Below, one piece after another: positions 21,570 through 33,503 of a DNA stretch of 64,000 nt. This stretch comes from Thysanoteuthis rhombus. Lineage: Eukaryota; Mollusca; Cephalopoda; Oegopsida; Thysanoteuthidae. How positions within the stretch are numbered: position 1 is the first letter of the stretch; every line of letters starts with the position of its first letter. The stretch covers positions 28,871,877-28,935,876 of the forward strand of contig OY735206.1 of assembly GCA_963457665.1 (NCBI GenBank), in the 5' to 3' direction. The position numbers and the translations under genes were made by a program. The notes under the pieces are model-generated. The model saw nothing but the letters and a program-made list of their open reading frames with translations. It made no database searches and was not told the DNA's origin.

Positions 21570-21960
21570 GAGGTCGTTCACCCCTCCGTCCGTCGACTAG
21601 TCGATTTCTCCCTACATGTTTCTCAACTGTTATGAGTCAGATTTATTTGAAACTTGGTAGGAAGCTTTCCTTTGATAAGATGCTTCTTACTTGTGATAAA
21701 TCTTCCACTTAGCACCACGTGATACTTGCGACTTTATAGAAAATATGTCCCTTGATAAAACGTTCCCTATTTATGGGAATTTTTTACTCATGGTCACGTG
21801 ATATGATAATAATGGCGTCCAACCTTATGCTTAAATTTAATTTCCTCTGCTGTTTCGAGTTAGATTTACTTGAAACGCGATAGAAGGGTGTTTTTTGAGA
21901 AGATGCTTCCAACCTACAAAAATCTTCGATGTGATCTGTCATTAACGGCATTGAAACTTT
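21570..21960 (+). repeat. Rep-C degenerate tandem array, copy 2
   Basis: TCCGTCCGTCGACTAG, then units with GAGTCAGATTTATTTGAAAC, TTTGATAAGATGCTTC, CACGTGATA and AATAATGGCGTCCAA. Same order as 9785-10270. Confidence 0.7.
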
Positions 21961-22209
21961 TAAGTGGACACCTCATTGAACATTTGTTTTGTTTTTTTCA
22001 AATAGCGTGCTTTTTGTGATCTTAACATGTGATTTTTAGCAAGATTTATTCCTGTACATGTTGCATCGTCTCCAATATGAGGATCAGTCATTTGAGTGAG
22101 TTACCTCCGTATGGTGACTATCGAGAAGACAAACTGACTGGAGACCTTTCTTTTTCTGCTCGACTGAAATAATTGAACTCATTAGTTTTGCAGCGCCGTA
22201 ACCCTACAA

Positions 22210-22511
22210 TAGTGGTCCTCAACCTGCGAGGGAAACTCCCCTGGAGAGAATTTCAAAATCCTAGCGTGGGTATTTTGTAGTGTGTGCAAAGGAACCTTGT
22301 GAGTTTCTTTAAACTGACACGTCCCTGACTTACCTAGTTTTCATAATAGAATCAGTCGAATGGGATAGATTGATAACAGTTGACTGGTGATGAGAGAGGG
22401 ATAGTGATGAACAATGGGAACACTCTTACCATAGAGACTGCTTCAGCTTGCGGGAGAAGGCTGAACATTTTGATCAGCTGGGAATTTGTCGAGAAAGGTT
22501 GAGAACCACTG
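22210..22511. mobile_element. hAT-like MITE
   Basis: Left end TAGTGGTCCTCAACCT (22210), right end AGGTTGAGAACCACTG (22496-22511). Flanks CCCTACAA and CTCCAGAA agree at 5 of 8 positions and may be a decayed 8-bp target duplication. No ORF inside. Confidence 0.75.
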
Positions 22512-22930
22512 CTCCAGAAAGAAACTATGCAAAGTTGTGTGTGACTAAATCAAAAGATTTGTGTTCAACTTTCTGAAGTATACATGCTAGTGAAAACAAC
22601 AATGGATCCGTGGGTAATAAGGTACTTTGTCAATGTGCTTCGGAGGTGTGATAGAAACATTATGAACGCCATACGTAAGCAACCAAGTACAAAAGGCGAA
22701 TAATTATAGAAAGTTTTATAAAATGAACAGTTTTTTGTATACCCCTAGATATGTGCAGTTGATAGGGACAAAAACTGTCGAGAAATGCCTCTGAAAAAAA
22801 AATGGAGAAATTTGATCCATGGCGTGTTTGTAGATCTTGTGTAAGAAGCTGAATTCTGCCATTTCGTAGAGCTGCTGATCATTGGTACTTAAAATGCCAC
22901 ACCCAAAATAAACGGACAGGTGGTCTACAG

Positions 22931-22934
<4 letters not shown>
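22512..22934. other. Unassigned
   Basis: Nothing recognised. Confidence 0.35.
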
Positions 22935-23011
<77 letters not shown>

Positions 23012-23076
23012 TACACACACAAATATCTATACATATATATATATAGAGAGAGAGAGAAAGAGAGAGAGAAAGAGGT
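22935..23076. repeat. Compound microsatellite (TA)n-(CA)n-(GA)n
   Basis: An almost pure TA tract at 22935-23013, a short CA/TA stretch, then GA-rich 23044-23076. The 96-codon ORF here is a translation of the tract (YIYI, ERER) and is not a gene. Confidence 0.95.
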
Positions 23077-23825
23077 GTAGAGACTTTAAAAATTCAGCTA
23101 TAAACACTGAAGATATTAAAGAATTTCTTCAAATTTATATCATTTCAGTCAATCATTTCCTAATAACTAAAGAAATTCATGTAAACTTTTTAAATGGTTT
23201 CAATTTTTGAGAATTAGATATAATGGTACTATTTGTGAATTTTTCTTGTCGGGATCATTATTACTTTATCATGCAACCGTTTCAGAGATCTCAAAACAAA
23301 ACAGATATATCAACATAGCTCCTCAGCTGAGTTGATAGAACAACACCTCACTTTGAGGTATAATTTTAATGTTCAGCTCTGTTTTATTTCAGGGGCGTGT
23401 TATATAGAATGTAGCACGTTATTTTATATAGGATATTATCATATTGAATTTTACATGGATGTAATCTTATACTATGCATTTATTTTATTTCAAATAAAGG
23501 GCTTATTTACGGAGTTTACTCCAAAGACATATTTGTCGACGAGAGATCAGTAACTATAACAACGGATATGACTCCGTTGTTCATATCACTTCTGTTGAGT
23601 GTTCATCCACGTGAATGATAAATTAGTCTTGACAGATTTAGTCTTGGACTGCATGCCACCCAACTTGTTAGCCTTGTTAGCGAGAAAAAAAAATCGATTT
23701 TTCGATTATGTACCAGTGTATTTAACCGAAGAATTTGACAAAGTATTACAAGATCACTCTCAGCTTGTATAGTTCACGTTTTTACACCATCTTACTTCCA
23801 TCAATATCTTAAATTTATTCTAACT
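23077..23825. other. Unassigned
   Basis: A possible tRNA-like A-box (AGCTGAGTTGATAGAACA) lies at 23325-23342, without a convincing B-box. Otherwise nothing. Confidence 0.35.
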
Positions 23826-23831
23826 GAATTA

Positions 23832-23832
23832 G

Positions 23833-23882
<50 letters not shown>
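23832..23882. repeat. (TA)n microsatellite at a LINE boundary
   Basis: An uninterrupted TA tract directly before the 3' part of the LINE copy that begins at about 23890. Confidence 0.95.
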
Positions 23883-23886
<4 letters not shown>

Positions 23887-23889
23887 AGA

Positions 23890-24910
23890 GTTCCGCCAAA
23901 CCTCATAGGCATCGCAGATCTGATACTTTCTGAATTCGTCTAGTTCGTCATGTCATCTTATGTTTTGCCGCCCAAAGTTTCGCATATTATCTCTGGGGAT
24001 CTACATTGTGAGTCATAGTGTTCATCGATTGTCTGACATTCCTACCACATGACCAGCCCATTGCCATTTGAATTTTCTAGTGGATTCAATCATATCCCCG
24101 ACTCATATTTTTTCTCTAATGTACTGTGCTGGTTTGTGATCTCTCCATGTGCGATGATTGGGCATGGTTCCCTCTGTGTCTGTTTCATGGTTCTCAGTTT
24201 GAAGCTCAATCTTTTGGTTAGGTTCCATATTTCAGCTCTATTGGTGACTATTGGGTTGATGATTGTAGACCTTTCTTTTCAAGACTAAATGGGATTTTCT
24301 CGTTTTTAAAGGGTGAGCTTGCTGTGCCAAGATTTTACCATCCTAGAGTGATTCTTCACCTGATTTCTTCTTCTCTTGAGGGTTTCATGGAGTTCCATCG
24401 TCCAAGGTAGATGTAGTTATTTTCATTTTCTAGGTCTGCGTTTTTGATTTGAATTTTGGTGTTTTTGTCCTCAACATGGTTGTTGTATATGACGTTTGTT
24501 TTACTGAAGTTTATGCAAAGACCAACTTTCTTACTCTCTCCGTTTAGTTTGTCAAGCATTACTTGGAGAAAAGTTGGGGGGGGGGCAAGAAGGGTGATAT
24601 CGTCAGCAAATGTGTAGTTACAGGTATTTGCCCTGCATTCTGATTCTTTTATTTTCTTAGTCTAGGTCTTGGAAGACCATCTCTAGGTAGGCAATGAAGA
24701 GTTTGAGTGAGCTGGTATCACTTTGTCTTACTCCCTTTTCGAGCTCAAAGGGCTTAGAGTTTTTATGTAAAAAAGGACTGATGCGTCGGTATATATGTTG
24801 CAAGACAGTGACATATGCAGGATCTAAGCCTTGTTGTATGATAGCATCGATGACCTTGGGGATTTCAAAGTCTTCGACGAACCGAATATTAAATAATAGA
24901 AACATTTTTG
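23890..24910 (-). mobile_element. LINE copy (same family as 18.7 kb), degenerate
   Basis: Minus strand: RT piece at 24657-24905 (DPAYVTVLQHIYRR...FELEKGVRQSD), FADDITLLA at about 24592-24615, then SKKVGLCINFSKTNVIYNN at 24440-24530, and the C-terminal region down to 23890. The 3' terminal segment is missing or replaced at the TA tract. A G-run at 24577-24583 breaks the frame. Multiple other frameshifts. Confidence 0.85.
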
Positions 24911-25737
24911 AAGCATCAAAATGAGAATGAGGAGTATAAAGTCAAGTACAAAGATCAAAAACTTTTGTTCCAAGCTCTGTCAAATTTCAAAGCTATATAA
25001 AAATGTTGAAATAAACTTTTTGGAATATATAGGATTATTTTTTCCCCCTACTGTAATACCATAAAACTGAGGAGTGTTTGTTTGCTTATAAATGTCTTAT
25101 ACACTCCCAAACGGCTTCTATTCGGGAGCTGCAAATTTATCTATAGAGATAACAAGACCCCAGGGTTAACAATGGATAGGTGACAATAACATCAGTGTTC
25201 CTTACAAGTAGATTCAAAATACTTTTCTACCTTATTTTGTAAGTTTTTATTTTCAGATTGATTTAATTCTTTAAGAAAAATGCTAAATAATCAAAGTCAT
25301 AAGGTCGGCAGACCGAGTTCAAACCCCGGAAAAAAATGATATGATTGTGCCGTTTTATTAGTCGTTCGAACTAAAAATTTGTGTATTGTGAGAAAAATAT
25401 TTTTTGAAGGTTTTAGCGTTGGTTCTATTTAGAATGTAACTATAAAGATAGAATTGTCAGTTTTTATAAAAAGATTTTGAAGCTTCAAGAGGAAGGATGG
25501 TCATATTCACATTACTTCTATAAATCCAGCGAATGTTTGTACGTTTATTTGTTATCGTTCAAGTCTTATACCAACCCAAACGACTGCACCCTCAGGACAA
25601 GAGATTAGTCTGTAAATGTAACTTGACTTCAAGAATAACATAGGATATTTCAACATGTCTATTTAGACTATAAACTACGGTTGCTGGCCGAACGGCATGG
25701 ATGAAGATCAGATTTAGTTCAGGTAAATTATTGAAAC
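24911..25737. other. Unassigned, possibly tRNA-like fragment at 25305
   Basis: GTCGGCAGACCGAGTTCAAA near 25305-25325 resembles the second half of a SINE head. Around 25400-25450 a GAAGGTTTTAG...CTATTTAGAATGTAACTATA stretch resembles 52685-52735 and 53228-53275. Confidence 0.4.
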
Positions 25738-25800
25738 AGAGATGGCCAAGCTGTTGGACACATGGGATTGGTGGACCAAGTTCGAATTTCAACACGGGAT
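25738..25800 (+). repeat. tRNA-derived SINE-like head
   Basis: A-box-like GATGGCCAAGCTGTTGGACA and B-box-like AAGTTCGAATTTC on the plus strand. A microsatellite starts 135 bp downstream. Confidence 0.6.
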
Positions 25801-25932
25801 TTCTTTTTCAATTTCCATGTACTTTCATTCTAAGGGAATACACACAAGTGCGAACCCCTCATATGTTTTTATGTAACCTCTATGAAATCTCATTTGCTTT
25901 CTAGGGCAACGCCAGATACACCAGCTGGTATT

Positions 25933-25934
<2 letters not shown>

Positions 25935-26018
<84 letters not shown>

Positions 26019-26040
26019 TGTGTGTGTGCACGTGTGTGTG
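25935..26040. repeat. (TA)n-(TG)n compound microsatellite
   Basis: TA tract 25935-25982 followed by a TG tract to about 26040 with CG/CA interruptions. Confidence 0.95.
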
Positions 26041-26179
26041 TCCGTAAAGAAACACAACTCTACAATAGTGTGCTTATGAGACATTTTAGCGTGGTTGTGA
26101 CTGATATGTTATGTAGCAGTGACATTTAGTATTAAAAAAAAACTGCATCAAGTTGCTTTGGTTAATTCTTGAGCTACAC

Positions 26180-26660
26180 GTACCAGAGCGAAATTGTAGA
26201 GCGCTTGGTGCTTTTCCCAAGTTGAACAAAGAAGGATCTTGAATGGCAAATTGCTGGTGTGATATTTTGTTTCAAATTAGAAGAGAAACCTTTATCGTGG
26301 GGGTGCACCTGTAATGCTGTAATAGGCATATCGTGGGGATTGTCTTAGACGTAAGAGATATCGCGAGTAGTTGCAGCATTTCTAGTTTGGAATAGCATCC
26401 ACCAAAGATGATGTCAAATCTAGACAACGTTTCACGTTGACGAACGATAACCATATGGAAAAAGTAAGTGATGTGAAATTTCCAAATAATAGGAATCTGT
26501 ACAGCACTTTGTGTTTTTCCCAGGTTGAATTAAGCAGGACCTTGAATAGCAAATTATTTGTGTGATATTCTGTTTCCAATATGCAAAAAAAACGTATTGG
26601 AAAAGTGGGCTTATGTGAAATTTCCAAATAATAAGAATCTGAAAAGTTAGAGCTACATGA
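26180..26660 (+). repeat. Diverged ~142-bp tandem repeat
   Basis: ATGTGAAATTTCCAAATAAT occurs at 26471 and 26613 (period 142). The unit TTTTTCCCAGGTTGAA...GACCTTGAATAGCAAATT at 26512-26560 is matched by TTTTCCCAAGTTGAAC...GATCTTGAATGGCAAATT at 26213-26250. At least two and a half units. Non-coding. Confidence 0.75.
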
Positions 26661-27974
26661 GCCTAAAAGAAAATCTGAAGCCCGAAACAAAACTCGTATA
26701 TCCGCAGCCTTATCTAGCATATGTCACTTTTACTGACATTTCTTGTCCCCAAAGCTAAAATCCACCTTGGAAAGTCGCCGATTTCAGATGAGAAAAGCAT
26801 CAACCGCGGAGAGAACCATTGAAGAATATTGGTCTCATGCTCTTATGGGTAAAGCAATGTTTTTGTTTTTGAAAAGGCTTGGTTTCTAATTTTGATTCCT
26901 TTCGATCCATTTCCAGAATCAAAGGGGGGGAGGAGTAAGGTAAAAGAACAGATTCCTTGCTGGGTTTAGCTGATGACTCAATAAAAAAATTAATATGTGA
27001 CATTTGTTTCTTTTTTTTACGGAGGTGTACGTCCAATATAAAGTATCTTATGTTGCGCAGTGTGCATATTACAATTCACCCAATAATGATCGACTTATAG
27101 AAAGATCGAGCTGTGTCCACGCTACCAGAACATAACTCAAACGCATGTCGTCAGGTTTACAGGTACGACAGTGGACATACTCGTGTGTTCAGTACTCAGT
27201 GCAGGCCATCTGTTGAATGCTTCTTTTTAAAGCATGTAACTCTGATTTTGGCTACGAAGTCCTAAAACTTCTTGTCATTATTTTGTCTGCCTGTAAAATC
27301 TGCGATACTTAAGAAGTAAACGCGTTTATCCACTTATCTATCTCTCATATATTTCGTTGCATGAGAAAACCAGCAACATAAAGATTGACTTTTTTCAATG
27401 TTTAGAGCCAATCTGTTGAGATAAAATAACACCAATGTTTACCAGATTCACATAGGTTAAATTCCTTGAGCATCACGCCACCGTGGTAACTAGTACAAAT
27501 AGTATGGAAGCTGGGCTTAGTAAAAAGTACACACCTCAATTTTCATTTGCATTCCGGCAAGCAGGGTGTTTCTCGCCGTCGAAATTGGATCATTCGAATG
27601 GAACAAATTTTGACGCTCCATCATCTTTTTCAGGTACTGAAATGCTGTGCTTTTATTTTATGAATTCTCTGATTTCTTGTTACTTACGCACCATTATCAA
27701 CATCAGTCGTGCACGGATGTGAAATTGTCATAAACAAATTTCAATAAATAAAAACGGATAAAAGAATTATTGAAAGAAAAACAGAATATTCCAATATCTA
27801 AAAAGGACGGCTGAGTGTCAAAATCAGTTCCACCAAAATGACCCAATTTTGACTGTTGGAAACTCCATGTTTTCCAGCATTTCTTATGTTCATTTCACAA
27901 TAGCATTATGACTTCTATCAACATATATCTAGCAAGTGGACATTTAAGCTTGTTTACCTACCCTGGAAATCATA
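26661..27974. other. Unassigned
   Basis: No recognised repeat; ORFs such as 27483-27722 lack motifs. Confidence 0.35.
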
Positions 27975-28225
27975 TATTAAAATGAGTGTGTCTGTCACAC
28001 CTATAGTATCAGTATCCGCCGTCAGCCTCTCTTCTTTCACACCTTCTCATTAAACTATATAATTTTCTTTTTCCCTCTCCCTCTTCTTACTCTCTCATTC
28101 AACTTTTTTCTCTTTTACATCTTACTATGTCTGTCTCACTTATAGCATCAGTAGCTGCCATCAGCCGAGCCTGTTTCTGTACACTTATGATAACCGTCAG
28201 CGAAACGACGGGTCATGGAGTAGCG
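27975..28225 (+). repeat. Dispersed repeat fragment with CT-rich middle
   Basis: Two GTCTGTC.CAC.TATAG.ATCAGTA blocks (about 27990 and 28130) flank a CT-rich stretch. The end TACACTTATGATAACCG...GACGGGTCATGG matches 16304-16342. Confidence 0.45.
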
Positions 28226-28389
28226 ATATCTGAAAATTAGTAGATTCTCCACAAACCAAAGCTAGAAAACCTCACAGGCATGAGAGCATGATTATGTCTT
28301 TCACCGTAAAAAATTCCTAATTTTTGTCTAATATTTTGAGATGTTGATAATGTATATTTTTCATTATTTTTTGTCTTTATTCTGGTAGA

Positions 28390-28520
28390 AGAAACTGTCA
28401 ACAAAAACTGTCACCAAAATTGTCAACATAGATTTCTTTAGTTTTTAAGCAAATCTGACTGGCTAGCTATCTCTGTATCTAAATATTTGCCACGCGTACA
28501 GTTCGCACCATTTGATAGTT
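28390..28520 (+). repeat. Rep-B fragment (first quarter only)
   Basis: AAACTGTCACCAAAATTGTC, ATCTGACTGGCTAGCTATCT and GCGTACAGTTCGCACCA match the start of Rep-B at 3190-3300. The rest is absent. Confidence 0.65.
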
Positions 28521-29589
28521 CCAGAAGAGGAACTTTTCTCTGGGAGTCTTGGACTATCTTTTACATTACAGAATTCTATCGATACAACAATCTCTTATTA
28601 AGAACACATATATTTCTGTAAAACATGTTTTAATTTCAATTTTTTTTTCAGACAATTGAGCCACTTCTGGTTGTTAGCGCTTCTAAAAGAACGCTTCGGT
28701 CGATCCTCTCCACTGCCTTTTTCAGGTGTATCATTCGAATGTGATGGTGGTAAACGGAATTTTTCCAATGATAGTAGCATTACAACTTTGGATTTGGATG
28801 TTTTCTCTTTCCTTTCCTTTCTTTGTTTGGCCTGATATTCTCTAATTTGACCCTATTTACAATCAAGCAGCTCCATCGTTGCAGCCTGTACGTGCGGTAC
28901 ATACAACACTGTCGGAATAAGTCTGCACCTCTTTTAAAATTGACTTATTTCATTTTTAAACCCTATTCAAGCAACAAAGATTGGCTTAACTCCTTTGATG
29001 ATGCTGATTGCTATTGCAACCAGCATTTTCTCTTGCCTCCAAGTTGAAACAGGCTCTTATCCACATTTTCCGACACGCTGAGGAGACTAATTTTCAGCAC
29101 CCTTCGGTCACTTCACTTTGACGTTCCCACATTTTTGCAATTTCATTGCAATCCAAGGAGTTATTTTCCAGACTTCCATTTAAAAACCTTTCCTTTACCA
29201 GTTCCCAAAATGATAATTTCGGACAAGCATGCATGGTAATCACGAGTTCGAGAGTAAGATATCTGATTTGAGACCTGATACTTGTTCTTGTTACTATAAA
29301 TTAGGTTAAATGAACAAACGGTTGGAATCAGGGAGTCTTCAAAGAGCTTACTAGGGAACCTGAGGTGAGCCATGGTCCTGGTGTAGGATGAGGTCAAGTT
29401 TGCTGGAGGTTAGCTCGAGGTTACATTAGGTCCACGAGGGTCAAAATTTTCCTTGAACAGATTACCAGAATGAATGCAGAATTCAAAATGCATATGAGTA
29501 AGTATTATTGTTCGTTGTTTAAATTGGGTTTTTAAATGAAAGAAGTCAATTCTGAAAAAAAGTGCGCAGTAATTTTGACAACGCTGTAG
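28521..29589. other. Unassigned
   Basis: Nothing recognised on either strand. Confidence 0.35.
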
Positions 29590-29680
29590 ATAGATAGTCA
29601 GACCACTTCAAAACTGAAGAAACCCATGGTGACAGCTTTGGTTAACAGTTTCTACAATGTGCTGGAATCCATGGAATTCT
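29590..29680 (-). repeat. Rep-B terminal fragment
   Basis: AAAACTGAAGAAACCCATGG...GACAGCTTTGGTTAAC is the reverse complement of the Rep-B start (compare 7340-7390). Confidence 0.5.
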
Positions 29681-30589
29681 TGCAAAGGTTATATACATAA
29701 AGAGAAAAAATAATCAGATGAACTAGATATGAACAAAACAAGAATTATTCAACGACTAAGAATTTTATAACGTAAAATCCTATTTCACTTTTTCGTCTGA
29801 TGGTTTGTTTGTTGGTTGATTTCTGAAATTGAATGACGTGACAATTTAGACAGGTTCAGGTGATATTGGTGCCACGACGGCCGCGACAGAGAGCACAAGT
29901 GAATCTTTGAGAAAGTCTTTTCCCAACGACTGACGTTAAAATGCTGTTGGTGATGATTCTTTGTCCGTGAGGATTGAAAATGGAACAAAGCAAATCAATT
30001 CAAATTAGATGTGTAATGCTGTGGCAAAGAGCCCCCGCCCGTTGATTGAAACACGGTTTAAGATCGTGTAACATCTACACACTTTCACTTTTTAGTAATG
30101 ATGTTTATTTAATTTATCTGGAGTGTTTCACAGATCACGCAGCGTATAATTGCGGGAGATGAATTACTTGATGCTGATTCCTGTTTTATTTTATTTTATT
30201 TTTTCAAAGGAGATTGCTTTGCTACTTGGAATTTATGAAATACATGATAAAAAGTGCGAGTTCAAACTCTTGCTGAGACACCTTGTGTTCATTTTTGCTC
30301 AGATTCATGGGAAAGGCGTGAAATTATCCCACTGCTATGGGTAAATAGTGGAACAAGCCAGGTTCACTATCCATGGTTGGCAACCCTTATTCAGGAGGGC
30401 TCCGTCTGTCTATCTTGCCCTTGAAATGCTAAGAATGGAACCTCCAGTGGTGTCCTAACGACCCTGCAATTTGTTACAAGATAGATAAAAGGTAAGTTAA
30501 AGTTCATGACTTCATAAAAGATGATAGTCAACTGAATATACATGAATTGACGTACACCTGAAATCATATTCTTCGTCAACAGCAGTAGC
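29681..30589. other. Unassigned, with possible Rep-E traces
   Basis: 30300-30420 contains GGGAAAGGC, GCTATGGGTAAATAG and a CTTGCCCTTGAAATGCTAAG stretch also near 38322-38345; too diverged to place. Confidence 0.35.
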
Positions 30590-30860
30590 GATTTTAGGCC
30601 CTATCCTGGACAAAGGCCTTTCCCAACATTCTTGCAAGGCAGTGGCTAATTAAGCTCACCTGTTGCCACTATTTTCTGGTGAACTGGTTTCGTATTCAAA
30701 GTTGTTTTTAATCTAGACTGGTTGCCTCTCAGTGTGCTCTGTAATTCTTCCCCTACCTGGGGGAAGAAAAGATGGATTCATGCTCTTCCCAAAGGCATTA
30801 GTGCACAGAAACAGCCTCAGCTGGATTTTGAACTCGGCCCGACAATTGCATCAAAAATAT
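30590..30860 (+). repeat. Rep-E SINE-like repeat, best copy
   Basis: Order: TAGGCCCTATCCTGGAC, CCACTATTTTCTGGTGAACT, GGTTGCCTCTCAGTG, GAAGAAAAGATGGATTCATG, CCCAAAGGCATTAGTGC, TTTTGAACTCGG. Copies: 13500-13720 (plus), 10735-10870 and 38160-38265 (minus). The last motif resembles a tRNA B-box. Confidence 0.65.
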
Positions 30861-31299
30861 AGCTTGAAATATAATTTTTCGATTCAATGATAGATTTAAT
30901 GAGTTAATATGTGCCTTCAACGTCTTTGCTACTTTTCTCATAACAGCCGTAATCAAATCATTACCTATGTACGCGAGGGTGTGTTATTTTATGTTTCATT
31001 TTAATATCGTCCGAACTATAGCTATATTTAGTGGCTAATCGTAATCATTCCTCATGCTCAGACACCTCTCTAGAATTTAAAAAGAAATGTATATTAAAAA
31101 ATAACGTATCGTTTGCGTATGTAATATCTCCTTTCTTATGAGGTATTGCAGGGTAGGAAAACAGCCTGACATTTACAAATATTTACAAGCCTGGCTGCAG
31201 CAGGGTCAAACTCTACTCCCACTTCTATTCTAACAGACGATGATAACTGCTACTTTTGTATTGTTTATATGATGTATAATATTCGTAGATATGTAAGAC
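30861..31299. other. Unassigned
   Basis: Nothing recognised. Confidence 0.35.
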
Positions 31300-31362
31300 G
31301 TTCGGCTTGGTTGGTAAGAGGGCCGGCTCCCCATCAGTAGACAGTGGTTTCAAATCAGGGCA
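31300..31362 (+). repeat. tRNA-derived SINE-like head
   Basis: A-box-like GGCTTGGTTGGTAAGAGGGC and B-box-like GTGGTTTCAAATC. No cloverleaf. Confidence 0.55.
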
Positions 31363-32412
31363 ATGTTAATTTTATGGATTTATTTGAATTAAACAAGATA
31401 ACCCCTTGCGCATCTCTGACATAAATTTTAGCAAATATGTAAGACTTGTTTTATATAGTCCAGTCGGTTAAAGTCACGACAACCAATCAGCTGGTCGTGA
31501 TTTCATAGGATAATGCTATCTTTTTGTTTTTATTTCTATTTTTAATTTTTGTGAGAATCATTCTTATCGTTCTTATTCTCGTTACGGTGAAAAAACAGTT
31601 TTTCTTCTTCTTTCAGTTACTTAATGCCTTTACTTAATCAGTGCTTCTACGCTGGCTATGACTTCAGTTGTCCCAGTGCTTCTCTCCTCAGCTTTATGGC
31701 CAGTGAAATAGACTTAGAAGCAAACACCCAAATCTATTCTCCGTAACGTTTACAGCTTGACTAACCCGCACCCCACAGTTAGTATAAGAAATAGAAAGGA
31801 AGAATAGTCGAGCAAAAGGTAGACTTGTGTTTACTGTGCCTGTTTCTCCACTGAAATGTAATATTTTTTGCAATCTAGATCAGTTGCTCTCATGTAAAAA
31901 GGAATAGACTCATATGAAAGGGATTTCCTAAAGGAAGGAATTTTAGCCAGGAAAATTGAGGGGGGCTTAGGTCAGTGTAGAACAGTATAAAGGAAAGAGT
32001 ACGCATGAGAAATGAATGACAATATTTGAAGTTTTGTTTTAAAATCATTGTAATTCTATTCCTGTCGTTTTTGTTCATTTCTGGACTTCTTCAGAAGTCA
32101 AATGAAGCGTGAAAATAAGGAGACGACTGTTTTTAAGTGAAATTTGAATTGTGGGTAGACAAGATTGCGTATCAGTTGTTTTAAATAGTTCGTATCTGGT
32201 GTTGATAGGAGAGTACACGGAAAGGTTGACTACGGAGAAACTGTGTACTTGGTTCACAGAAATTTGTAACTCGCTTATGAACAAAGGATAATAAAAGAAG
32301 TATGTGTTTGTATCATCGTCTTTCGCTTGTAATCTTATTGAGGGTGTCACAGGATTAGAGAAATCTGTAAGTAAGACCCGTTTCCGGCTGGCTAAAGCTC
32401 TGCTTTGCTCAA
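31363..32412. other. Unassigned
   Basis: The 118-codon minus ORF at 32075-32431 has no motif. Its 5' end runs into the 5S-like sequence. Confidence 0.35.
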
Positions 32413-32505
32413 GATACCAGGCGATTGTCAACCATCTAGGTACTGACCAGGTCCGACGTTGTTTACCTCTGTTGGTCCTACGAAAACCAGCGTATCCGAC
32501 GTGAA
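32413..32505 (-). repeat. 5S-rRNA-derived sequence, well preserved internal promoter region
   Basis: The minus strand reads AACAACGTCGGACCTGGTCA (box A and intermediate element region of 5S: AGCAACGTCGGGCCTGG in the canonical gene), GTACCTAGATGGTTGAC and CGCCTGGTAT (box C region and 3' arm). The 5' part (CACGTCGGATACGC) is diverged. The 3' helix of a true 5S gene is missing, so this is a pseudogene or the head of a 5S-derived SINE. Confidence 0.82.
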
Positions 32506-32557
32506 TTCTGCTTTAAAGAAACGTTCCTCAATCCTTGACTTTGTGCCGATTGAGCAT

Positions 32558-32625
32558 GTCTCGGTGGGCGATTGAACCATGGCACACTGAACTGGAAGCA
32601 AGCACTCTATCACTGGGCCATGGTG
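32558..32625 (-). repeat. tRNA-like sequence paired with the 5S-like sequence
   Basis: The minus strand reads GGCCCAGTGATAGAGTGCTT (A-box-like) and ATGGTTCAATCGC (B-box GGTTCAATC). It precedes the 5S-like sequence by about 52 bp in the same orientation, giving a tRNA-5S order. No working anticodon arm is claimed. Confidence 0.7.
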
Positions 32626-33414
32626 ATCTGATAGAAAGTTTAATTGAGACAATATTACTATATGACAATTCAAAATCGGGAAAGAGTCGAGGAAAATCGA
32701 TACCGAAAGAGGATGCGTGTAATCTAGAACTCTACGAATCACTAATATGTAGATGTAAATATTTTTTACAGAATAATACAAATCTGCATATATCTGCTTT
32801 TTGAAAGCATTCAAAAGTATCTACACTGCACTTGAATCGCAATTTGGATTCACTTTCCCACAATATAAAAAAAAATTAAATAAACCATTAATAAATTTTA
32901 TCATGTACAAAAAGCATGCTTTTTTTCTCGAATCAGCTTATTCGTTAAATGAAAACTGAATTATTACTTTTAAGCAAGTTTATAGATTGCATTAGACATT
33001 ACTCCACATGAATTGTTAAATTGAATGCTAATCTGGTTAAATTGTGGAATGAATCCTTCTAAAATCAAGTTTAGAATCGATCAAGGCGATTGAAAATGAG
33101 CATTCATATTACTAATGACTTAATTTGATCCAAATTGCTCGAAATCCTTGATCGCCGTCGCAATTAGAGACAATAAATACTGATTCTGAATTTTTTCAAA
33201 TACTTACGATTAGTTCCCTGTATAAAGTATTGGCCATAAAAAAGTATATTCATTTATTTTCATTGATGGAAGATAACATAGAAAATTGCAGCGTAAGACC
33301 CAAATTGTTCTTCTCTATCTTAACTTTATTATCAACCAATCACATTCGCTAACCATTCTTTATTGTTACTTCCACGACACCACATTTATTCCGAACAAAT
33401 ATTACATACATAGG
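32626..33414. other. Unassigned
   Basis: AT-rich; nothing recognised. Confidence 0.4.
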
Positions 33415-33462
<48 letters not shown>

Positions 33463-33503
33463 CACATGCATATATATACATACACAAATGCATGCATACA
33501 CAC

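Noticed and set aside
22920..23210. ORF with long YIYIYI and ERER tracts
   Set aside because: Translation of a TA/GA microsatellite. The same holds for ORFs near 25.9, 33.5, 33.8, 35.3, 47.2, 47.5, 51.2 and 53.7 kb.
32075..32431. 118-codon minus ORF as a gene
   Set aside because: No motif; it begins inside the 5S-derived repeat.
32413..32505. Functional 5S rRNA gene
   Set aside because: The 5' third is diverged and the terminal helix is missing; only the internal control region is well kept.
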